From assembly GCA_030671945.1 (NCBI GenBank), contig DAOVHJ010000156.1, forward strand, positions 1 to 6,451: DNA of 6,451 nt, written 5' to 3'. Below are positions 1 to 5,443 of this stretch, in pieces. The stretch comes from Candidatus Heimdallarchaeota archaeon. GTDB lineage: Archaea; Asgardarchaeota; Heimdallarchaeia; JABLTI01. The notes beneath the pieces were generated by a model. The model was given only the letters and a program-made list of their open reading frames with translations. It was not told where the DNA came from and made no database searches. Each line of letters starts with the position of its first letter. The stretch's first letter is position 1. A program made the translations under genes and the position numbers.

Positions 1-1
1 A

Positions 2-670
2 TTAAAGAGTGGAACAAGACGCAAAATACTCTCCATGCTGGCTTCCGAACCTATGTATTTAACTCAACTAGCGTTCAACCTTAATCTGGGTCAGCAAGCG
101 ATTTTCCGTCATCTCCAGTTACTTGAAGAAGCAGGATTATTAGATTCCGACTTCAAAGATGCAGGTCAAGGCGCTCCAAGAAGGTACTATCAAATTGCTC
201 GAGCAGTAAGAGTGGAAGTTCAGATATCCCCAGAAATGTTTGACATTGGATTGTTTGATGTCCCAAAAGTAGAAATAAAAACACCAAAAGATTTCCCTGA
301 GTTGGCTGAAATCGTAACAAAGTGTGCTGAGCTTGGAAAAACTCCAAACTCAAAAGAAAAGCTCTCTGTTTACAGTAATTTACTTAAAGATCTTAGTAAG
401 GAGTTAAACAAGGTTAACATTGCAAAATCAATTGCAGAAGCAACCTATTCCAATATTAGACGTCAAATTAGAGCAATAGCTTTCGATTTGTTACCTCAAC
501 GAATTGATCAACGAATCATACAAACCCTAGCATCACGTGGTGGAGAATTAACAATAGAGGATTTATCATTAATACTTAATCTTACTGAGGAAACTATTGA
601 GGAACGAATGATAGAATTAGATAAAGTTGGATTAATAAAACTTGAGAAAAAGAATATCCTTTTAGTTTAG
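2..670 (+). CDS. ArsR-like winged-helix transcriptional regulator with second C-terminal winged helix (5' partial)
   Basis: Probable DNA-binding regulator, cytoplasmic; target and ligand unknown. The frame stays open from base 2, and the residues encoded before the first ATG (position 35) read SGTRRKILSML, the first helix of an archaeal ArsR-type winged helix. That ATG is therefore internal, and the gene starts left of the window. The visible 222 residues hold a winged helix at about 1-60 (recognition helix around GQQAIFRHLQLLEEAGLL, then a wing with GAPRRYYQI), a segment with VEVQISPEMFDIGLFD typical of archaeal Phr-like regulators, a charged helical linker at about 98-160 that may dimerise, and a second winged helix at about 167-222 (TIEDLSLILNLTEETIEERM, then DKVGLIKLEKK). 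No CxxC redox motif like that of SurR is present; I see a single cysteine. The next gene lies 95 bases downstream behind its own candidate promoter, so joint transcription is uncertain. The family call is firm; the regulated genes are unknown. Confidence 0.82.
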   Translation, partial: LKSGTRRKILSMLASEPMYLTQLAFNLNLGQQAIFRHLQLLEEAGLLDSDFKDAGQGAPRRYYQIARAVRVEVQISPEMFDIGLFDVPKVEIKTPKDFPELAEIVTKCAELGKTPNSKEKLSVYSNLLKDLSKELNKVNIAKSIAEATYSNIRRQIRAIAFDLLPQRIDQRIIQTLASRGGELTIEDLSLILNLTEETIEERMIELDKVGLIKLEKKNILLV

Positions 671-680
671 GATATCCAAT

Positions 681-728
681 TTCTTTTCCATTTTTTCTTT
701 TACAATACCTTTCAAGCGAATTTTTTTT
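681..728 (+). terminator. T-rich stretches, probable archaeal terminator of the regulator gene
   Basis: Ten bases after the regulator stop codon there is a nearly pure pyrimidine run at 681-701 containing blocks of four to six T, followed by eight T at 721-728. Archaeal RNA polymerase terminates at oligo-T tracts without needing a hairpin, so this is a reasonable terminator. No stable hairpin precedes it. The second T run may instead belong to the next gene's promoter. Confidence 0.4.
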
Positions 729-733
729 AAAGT
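716..733 (+). promoter_or_regulatory. Candidate TATA/BRE promoter for the PlsY-like gene
   Basis: A TTTAAAG element at 726-732 lies 33 bases before the TTG start codon. An archaeal TATA box about 26 bases upstream of transcription start would place that start near 752-756 and give a very short leader. The upstream element is only weakly BRE-like (GCGAA), so this is a plausible site and not a proven one. Confidence 0.3.
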
Positions 734-765
734 AGTATTCGATAGAATCGTTTTAGTGATTCATA

Positions 766-1500
766 TTGTCTATTACAATTATTTGGCCGTTTATTGTTTC
801 ACCTATTATCGGATTACTCATTGGAGGTTTTCCGACTGCCTATATTGTATCAAAACTTGTTGCAGGAATTGATCCACGGGAATTTGGTTCTGGTTCAGTT
901 AGTACTAGAAACACCATAAGAGCAGCGGGTTTGTGGCCGTGGGGAGCAATAACCTTAGGAGTCGATGGAACGAAGGGAATGATTGCAGCTGCTATTGTGG
1001 AATATTTAATCTCTCCATTATCTGGAGATCCAGGTACATTTACTGAGTATTATGTTATTCTTGCAGGTGTTCTTGCTGTTGTCGGTCATTGTTGGATGCC
1101 ATACCTTCGATTTCGAGGTGGGAAAGGATTAGGAACTTATGTAGGATTGCTATTCTACTTTTATTGGCCTACCGCATTGGTGTGGATTTTCTTCTTACTT
1201 GCACTTATAAGGCTTTCAGGATTTTCAGGAATAGGAGCATGTTGGGCTGCAACATTTGTAACACCATTCTGGTATTTAATCGATTTATTTGTTCCAGGAG
1301 GTTCCTTCAGATTTGGTTTGCCAGCAGCTTTTTGGCCCCACACATATTTCATGGATGGGTTGGGATGGCAATTTATATTATTATACGCTTTAGCTGGATG
1401 GTTAGTTTTGGTTTTAAGACACATACCCGAGTTTAAGAAAATCAAACGGGGAGATGCTAAAGCTTGGAAAAGCTTGAAAACAAGTGAGAGGTTAAAGTAA
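766..1500 (+). CDS. plsY: PlsY-like glycerol-3-phosphate acyltransferase, integral membrane, divergent
   Basis: Bacterial PlsY transfers an acyl group from acyl-phosphate to the 1-position of glycerol-3-phosphate, the first acylation in phospholipid synthesis. This 244-residue protein keeps the family architecture: motif 1 at 20-53 (GGFPTAYIVSK, then REFGSGS), a DGTKG element at 67-71, the glycine-rich phosphate-binding motif 2 at 106-124 (VGHCWMPYLRFRGGKGLGT), and a C-terminal RH element at 218-219. About six hydrophobic segments are visible. It departs from the family in having GSGS where GSGN is usual, STRN where GATN is usual, and a motif 3 reading RHIPEFKKIKRGD in place of the usual RHRENIKRL form. 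It is about 30-40 residues longer than usual, the extra length lying around 165-200. The TTG start is the only workable one: an in-frame stop lies at 757-759, and the next in-frame ATG would remove motif 1. A weak Shine-Dalgarno (GTGAT, 756-760) precedes it. The fold is secure; substrate and activity are uncertain. Confidence 0.82.
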   Translation: MSITIIWPFIVSPIIGLLIGGFPTAYIVSKLVAGIDPREFGSGSVSTRNTIRAAGLWPWGAITLGVDGTKGMIAAAIVEYLISPLSGDPGTFTEYYVILAGVLAVVGHCWMPYLRFRGGKGLGTYVGLLFYFYWPTALVWIFFLLALIRLSGFSGIGACWAATFVTPFWYLIDLFVPGGSFRFGLPAAFWPHTYFMDGLGWQFILLYALAGWLVLVLRHIPEFKKIKRGDAKAWKSLKTSERLK

Positions 1501-1505
1501 AGTAC

Positions 1506-1513
1506 ATATTTAA
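1506..1513 (+). promoter_or_regulatory. Candidate TATA box upstream of the small membrane protein and ftr-mch
   Basis: An ATATTTAA element lies directly after the PlsY-like stop codon. Transcription would be expected to begin near 1532-1538, leaving a leader of about 50 bases before the ATG at 1584. A second, weaker TATA-like element (TTATAT) lies at 1544-1549. Either could drive the 1584-3935 gene group. The evidence is motif similarity only. Confidence 0.3.
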
Positions 1514-1519
1514 GGAAGG

Positions 1520-1535
1520 AGAAAAGTTCTTTTCT
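1520..1535. repeat. Short inverted repeat, 7-base arms, between the PlsY-like gene and the next gene
   Basis: The arms AGAAAAG (1520-1526) and CTTTTCT (1529-1535) are perfect reverse complements separated by TT. The centre is too tight for an ideal hairpin, although six pairs with a four-base loop are possible. It sits between a candidate TATA box and the transcription start that box predicts, where an archaeal repressor could block polymerase. It is also followed by pyrimidine-rich sequence and could help terminate the upstream transcript. AT-rich DNA makes such repeats common by chance. Confidence 0.35.
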
Positions 1536-1583
1536 TATTCCCCTTATATCATTAATTAGTAGCAAGTAATTGGAGATGAAGAT

Positions 1584-2015
1584 ATGCCTCAACAACATAA
1601 ATATGGTACAACCAGGAGATACAGACGAGTACTAGTATTCTCGGTACTTACCTTTGGAATATACTATCTCTTCTATTATCTTTGGCTTTTCAGGGATTTA
1701 GAAGATCACTATCAAAAGGTCCTCGATTTTGAATTAGAAGCATATCCAACAAGGAATAATCCAACCACTATGTTTGTCTTTCTCTTTTTCTTACCAATTT
1801 ACTCAATTTATGTTAAATATCATCTTTTGCATGAGCATATTGCTACATCAAAAACACAAAGTGAAGCAAATTGTTCTGAAGGATACAAAGCTATGCTTGC
1901 ATTCATTTTCTTGACATTTCTAACAATAGGAATTGTTCCTTTAATTTTAGAATTCAGGTGGCAAAATGTGTATAATGCCCATATTCTCGCACATGAAAAA
2001 AGAGAGAAAACTTGA
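1584..2015 (+). CDS. Small three-helix membrane protein, DUF4234-like
   Basis: This 143-residue protein has no assignable function. It starts at an ATG preceded by a good Shine-Dalgarno (GGAGATGA, 1572-1579). Hydrophobic segments lie at about 15-37, 61-80 and 103-123. The first contains the TFGIYYLFYYLWLFRDL pattern seen in DUF4234-type membrane proteins. The third has a similar pattern (FLTIGIVPLILEFRWQNVYNAH), which suggests a repeated helix unit. Between helices two and three is a polar stretch with HLLHEH near residue 81. The N-terminus (RRYRR) and C-terminus (HEKREK) are basic. The stop codon is 21 bases before ftr, so the two are probably co-transcribed; whether the protein has anything to do with C1 metabolism is unknown. 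The family assignment is from pattern memory and is moderate. Confidence 0.7.
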   Translation: MPQQHKYGTTRRYRRVLVFSVLTFGIYYLFYYLWLFRDLEDHYQKVLDFELEAYPTRNNPTTMFVFLFFLPIYSIYVKYHLLHEHIATSKTQSEANCSEGYKAMLAFIFLTFLTIGIVPLILEFRWQNVYNAHILAHEKREKT

Positions 2016-2036
2016 AGAAAAAATGGAGTTAAAAAT

Positions 2037-2921
2037 ATGTCCAAAGATAAAATTGTTGACACTTTTTCAGAATGTTTTAAAATGTGGTTTTCTCGAATTC
2101 TAATAACCGCAATTGATGAAGAAACAGTTTTGGAAGCTGCTCAAAGTACCGTAGGTTTTGCTACAAGTATTATTATGTGTTCTGCTGAAGCGGGAATTGA
2201 AAGAATTGCTCCAGCAAAAGAAACTCCAGATAATCGTCCTGGTGCTATTATTCAAATCTGGACAAAACGAAGTAAGCTTATGAAAGATGAGCTTTTAGCT
2301 CGAATTTCTCAAAGTGCAATGACTGCACCTACAACTTCTGTTTTTAATTACTTAGAAGAGGGAGAGAAGAATGAACCAATCGGAAAGCTCATTTCGTACT
2401 TTGGTGATGGTCATCAGAAGAAAATTTCAAAATATGGCCGAGATATGTGGGAAATTCCCGTCATGGATGGTTCTTTTCTGATTGATGAATCATTTAATTT
2501 CGCAAAAGGCATAGCTGGAGGTCTTATTATCCTTGTTGGAGAATCGACCGTTGAAACACTTGCAGCTGCTAAATTAGCTGTTAGGAAAATAAGAGATTCA
2601 TCTGCAAAAGCAATAACCTCCTTCCCAGGAGGAATTTGTCGTTCAGGATCAAAGATAGGCTCAAAGTATTCATTCTTGAATGAATCAATAAATCATCAAT
2701 TCTGTCCCACACTAGTGGATAAAATTGATGATAGTTTAGTGCCAAAAAATGCACACTGTGTCTATGAGATTGTTATTAATGCTGCAAGTGAACAAGACTT
2801 AAAATTAGCTATGAAGCATGCAATTACTGCAGTAATAGATAATGAAAAGATCATTCAGATAACAAGCTCAAATTATAATGGAGAATTGGGTAGTATAAAG
2901 ATTAATTTGAAAGATTTATGA
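2037..2921 (+). CDS. ftr: Formylmethanofuran--tetrahydromethanopterin N-formyltransferase
   Basis: Ftr reversibly transfers the formyl group from formylmethanofuran to tetrahydromethanopterin, giving N5-formyl-H4MPT. It is a soluble cytoplasmic enzyme of methanogenesis, C1 oxidation and the archaeal reductive acetyl-CoA pathway. The 294 residues match the usual length of about 297 and conserve family blocks throughout: FATSIIMCSAEAGIER at 41-56, the ETPDNRPGAIIQIW block at 62-75, YFGDGHQKK near 121-129, FPGGI followed by SGSKIGSKYSF at 196-213, FCPTLVDK at 222-229, and CVYEIVINA at 241-249. Glu244 in the last block appears to correspond to the catalytic-site Glu245 of the Methanopyrus kandleri enzyme; I aligned this by eye. 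The ATG is preceded by GGAG at 2025-2028. The gene is followed 36 bases later by mch, the next enzyme of the pathway. The ORF is intact. Confidence 0.96.
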   Translation: MSKDKIVDTFSECFKMWFSRILITAIDEETVLEAAQSTVGFATSIIMCSAEAGIERIAPAKETPDNRPGAIIQIWTKRSKLMKDELLARISQSAMTAPTTSVFNYLEEGEKNEPIGKLISYFGDGHQKKISKYGRDMWEIPVMDGSFLIDESFNFAKGIAGGLIILVGESTVETLAAAKLAVRKIRDSSAKAITSFPGGICRSGSKIGSKYSFLNESINHQFCPTLVDKIDDSLVPKNAHCVYEIVINAASEQDLKLAMKHAITAVIDNEKIIQITSSNYNGELGSIKINLKDL

Positions 2922-2940
2922 AAAACATTCAAAGAAGAAG

Positions 2941-2960
2941 CAAAAGGTGAAAACTCCTTG
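2941..2960 (+). promoter_or_regulatory. Shine-Dalgarno site that fixes the TTG start of mch
   Basis: AGGTGA at 2945-2950 matches the anti-Shine-Dalgarno end of archaeal 16S rRNA and lies seven bases before TTG at 2958. The alternative ATG at 2991 has no purine-rich site at a suitable distance, so the TTG start is favoured even though it adds 11 residues to the usual family N-terminus. Confidence 0.6.
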
Positions 2961-3935
2961 TCAAATAAGAAAAAAATCATAGAAACCAACATGAACGAAG
3001 CTGCTGTAGAATTATTTGATGAAATGCTTGAAATGGAGGAAATCCTGAGAGGGATACTTGTAGATACTGATATAGGTCCATCAATTTTTGACTTGGGAGT
3101 GAAGGCACAAGGAGGTTTCTTGGCCGGTGAATATACTACTCAAGTGTGTTTGGGAGGTCTCGCAGAAGTTTCTCTAGGACTGAAATCTTATGATGACCTA
3201 ATTTTACCTACAATCACAGTTATAACTGATTTTCCTGCAATTGCTACTATGGGCTCTCAATTTGCAGGTTGGTCTATAAATAAAGATGGTTATCAAGCAA
3301 TGGGAAGTGGTCCTGCAAGAATTCTTGCGAAAAAACCAAAGGACATCTACGAACAATTACCGTTTAAGGAAAAACATAATGAAACGGTCATTGTTCTCGA
3401 GACAAACAAATACCCTACTGATAAAATTATGACCTATATTGCGGAGAAATGTGGGATTGTCTTAGAAGGATTGTGTATTATTGTTACTCCAACGACAAGT
3501 GTTGCAGGATCAACTCAAGTATCAGGTCGGTCAGTTGAAACTGCAATTCATAAATTGCATACTATAGGCTTTGACATAACAGCCATTCAAACAGCATGTG
3601 GTATAGCACCTATTGCACCAATTGCTAAGAAATCAGATATTATGTTAGGGAGAACTAATGATATGCTAATTTATGGATCTGATGTGTATTTACAAGTGGA
3701 TTACAAAGATGATTCAGAGCTAAAGGAGTTCTTAGAGAAAACCATCTCGTCAAATTCATCCAGCTATGGTTCATTGTTTTTCGATGTAGTGAAAAAAGTA
3801 CAAGGCGATTTCTACAAGATCGATCCGGCTTTATTTGCTCCTGCAAAATTAACTATTAACAATGTTAATTCCGGAAAAACTTTCTCAGCAGGTAAAATCA
3901 ATATTGATATGCTCCGAAAAAGTGTTTCTTTGTGA
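2958..3935 (+). CDS. mch: Methenyltetrahydromethanopterin cyclohydrolase
   Basis: Mch interconverts N5-formyl-H4MPT and N5,N10-methenyl-H4MPT by cyclisation with loss of water; it is cytoplasmic. The 325 residues fit the family length of about 315-325. Conserved blocks include GVKAQGGFLAGEYTTQVCLG at 47-66, FAGWSINKDGYQAMGSGPAR at 102-121, VTPTTSVAGSTQVSGRSVET at 176-195, HKLHTIGFD at 198-206, GIAPIAPIAKKSDIMLGRTN near 215-234, and the C-terminal FYKIDPALFAPA block. Arg191 and Glu194 have the same three-residue spacing as the catalytic Arg183 and Glu186 reported for the Archaeoglobus fulgidus enzyme, an equivalence I inferred by eye. The TTG start is supported by AGGTGA at 2945-2950; ATG at 2991 is the alternative. 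With ftr directly upstream, the pair encodes two consecutive pathway steps. No formylmethanofuran dehydrogenase or methylene-H4MPT enzyme lies in the window. Confidence 0.96.
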   Translation: MSNKKKIIETNMNEAAVELFDEMLEMEEILRGILVDTDIGPSIFDLGVKAQGGFLAGEYTTQVCLGGLAEVSLGLKSYDDLILPTITVITDFPAIATMGSQFAGWSINKDGYQAMGSGPARILAKKPKDIYEQLPFKEKHNETVIVLETNKYPTDKIMTYIAEKCGIVLEGLCIIVTPTTSVAGSTQVSGRSVETAIHKLHTIGFDITAIQTACGIAPIAPIAKKSDIMLGRTNDMLIYGSDVYLQVDYKDDSELKEFLEKTISSNSSSYGSLFFDVVKKVQGDFYKIDPALFAPAKLTINNVNSGKTFSAGKINIDMLRKSVSL

Positions 3936-3943
3936 GAAATCAA

Positions 3944-3958
3944 CAAAAAATTATATTA
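3944..3958 (+). promoter_or_regulatory. Candidate BRE/TATA promoter for the epimerase-like gene
   Basis: An A-rich BRE-like stretch (CAAAAAA, 3944-3950) directly abuts TTATATTA (3951-3958), a good match to archaeal promoters. Transcription would start near 3978-3984, leaving about 35 bases of leader before ATG 4017. A second element, TTTATATC at 3979-3986, would instead start transcription near 4005-4010, almost at the coding sequence. The 81-base gap after mch is the widest downstream of ftr and allows independent transcription. Confidence 0.4.
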
Positions 3959-4016
3959 CTAAAGCAAGGAATTAGTACTTTATATCAGACATTTAATAAA
4001 AGGAAAAGTGTTGTTT

Positions 4017-5438
4017 ATGGAACCTTTCAAATATCCCGAACCAGATTTCATTCCTCCAAAAGTAAATGAAAAGGAAATCAGAAAAATTATCGATGGATCC
4101 GATAAGAACAAATGGATCTTGATGGTTGCGATTGGAACTAAACCAGATTTCTACAAACAAGCACCGCTTATCTATTGGGCAAACAAAAAAAATATTCCTG
4201 TAATTTGTGCTACAACTGGACAACATTTTGATGATTTATTAGGGTATGGCATAAAAGAGTTCCAAATGAATCCCTTGATTGATCTGCAAATAAAAGGCGA
4301 CTTGATGCAAAAATCCGTAGAGATTTTTTACAAAGTAGGAATAATAGGTAAATGGTTAAGAAAAGAATATCCAGATAGAGTGGTATTACCAATCCCTCAT
4401 GGAGATACTCTTACAGCAGCAATAGTTTCTGCTTCTTGGTTCTTAGCAACTCGTTCTGGAGTCGCTCAAAATGAAGCTGGTATTCGAGGTATGAATCCTA
4501 TCTCATTCAAGGATTTGAATCCGTTTAAGGAAACAGTTTCGGATGTCAAAGAATTCATTGAACAACAATGGAATGGGAAATGGGAGTTAAATCGTGCCGA
4601 ACCTTGGCCAGAACAATGGGATACTTTTATTTCTGGTGCTGGAGCTGCTTATCTTCTTGCTTCTTGTGAAACCAGCAGAGAAAATCTTTTACGAGAGGGC
4701 TATCCTGAACAATCTATACGAGTTGTTGGTAATTCTGTTGTAGATGCAATGGAACTAGTACCTAAATCAGAAACCACTGCCTTTGATGATTTTCCTGATT
4801 TGGAAAAATATGATGATTGGATTCGTGTGGATGTTCATAGAAGAGGAAATCTTACCTCTAAAAGATTTAAGGCAATTGTGAAAGGCGTTTTAGATCTTGT
4901 TAAAAACGGTGTTCCAATAACATGGGTTGAATTAACCGCTACAAAAAGAGCACTGGAATTCTATAATTTACGAAAAAAAGTTTTACAAGCAAATGAGAAA
5001 TATGATAATTTTGTTTTCACACCACTATGGCGTGAGTATGGGCAAGTTATCGATTTCTGGAAGAGTGGAAAATGTTTTGCTGAATTAACTGATTCCGGAA
5101 GCATTCAAGAGGAATTGAATGAAATTCAAGATGTTTTATGCCTAACATTACGCTTCAATACTGATCGTCCTGAATCAGTATTTGACGCGAAATCAAACGT
5201 TCTAGTCCCCCCCTCAACTCCAGAGAATATAGTAGCAATAGTTGATTTCATAAAAAATGATAATGAAACAATAAAGACTATGAGGAATGCTAAAAAAATT
5301 TATGGAGAAAAAGTGGGCGAGAAAATTATGGATTGGTTCCAAGAAGAAATGGAGAAAAAAGCGAGACCATTTTCATGGGCACATGAAAGAATCTATGGTT
5401 TGGATCCCATTGATGAAGAAACTGTCGATTTTATGTAA
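4017..5438 (+). CDS. UDP-N-acetylglucosamine 2-epimerase-like protein, long divergent form
   Basis: The WecB/MnaA family interconverts UDP-GlcNAc and UDP-ManNAc, feeding cell-surface glycan and N-glycan synthesis. This 473-residue protein (from ATG 4017, AGGAA at 4001-4005) keeps the GT-B-fold motifs in order: GTKPDFYKQAP at 40-50, TGQH at 67-70, HGDT at 128-131, EAGIR at 153-157, EPWPEQ at 195-200, VVGNSVVDAM at 236-245, VHRR at 273-276, TDSGSIQEE at 358-366 and TDRPES at 382-387. Asp130, Glu153 and His274 match catalytic positions of the E. coli enzyme. Three usual residues differ: Lys42 replaces Arg of GTRP, Gly277 replaces Glu of HRRE, and Ser362 replaces Gly of TDSGG. It is about 100 residues longer than E. 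coli WecB, with an N-terminal extension of about 30 and an extra segment of about 35 residues at 158-194. Similar long forms occur in other archaea as far as I recall. GTG 4008 and TTG 4011 are possible starts. Family secure, exact substrate uncertain. Confidence 0.85.
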   Translation: MEPFKYPEPDFIPPKVNEKEIRKIIDGSDKNKWILMVAIGTKPDFYKQAPLIYWANKKNIPVICATTGQHFDDLLGYGIKEFQMNPLIDLQIKGDLMQKSVEIFYKVGIIGKWLRKEYPDRVVLPIPHGDTLTAAIVSASWFLATRSGVAQNEAGIRGMNPISFKDLNPFKETVSDVKEFIEQQWNGKWELNRAEPWPEQWDTFISGAGAAYLLASCETSRENLLREGYPEQSIRVVGNSVVDAMELVPKSETTAFDDFPDLEKYDDWIRVDVHRRGNLTSKRFKAIVKGVLDLVKNGVPITWVELTATKRALEFYNLRKKVLQANEKYDNFVFTPLWREYGQVIDFWKSGKCFAELTDSGSIQEELNEIQDVLCLTLRFNTDRPESVFDAKSNVLVPPSTPENIVAIVDFIKNDNETIKTMRNAKKIYGEKVGEKIMDWFQEEMEKKARPFSWAHERIYGLDPIDEETVDFM

Positions 5439-5443
5439 TCGTT

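Noticed and set aside
35..670. Regulator starting at the ATG at 35
   Set aside because: The frame is open to base 2 and the upstream residues form the start of the winged helix, so the gene is partial and not full-length from 35.
740..750. CGAT-AGA-ATCG dyad upstream of the PlsY-like gene
   Set aside because: The arms are only four bases, which is expected by chance, and no second copy was noticed.
1089..1436. 115-residue open frame on the + strand inside the PlsY-like gene
   Set aside because: It overlaps in another frame the conserved motif 2 and later helices of the PlsY-like gene, and its translation resembles no family.
1161..1598. 145-residue open frame on the - strand overlapping the PlsY-like gene
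   Set aside because: It lies antisense over the well-supported PlsY-like gene, has no recognisable domain and no convincing start signal; it is a shadow of the real gene.
5208..5216. Run of C in an AT-rich gene, a possible frameshift site
   Set aside because: The frame reads through with normal family sequence on both sides (TDRPES before, a regular helix-rich C-terminus after), so there is no sign of a frameshift.
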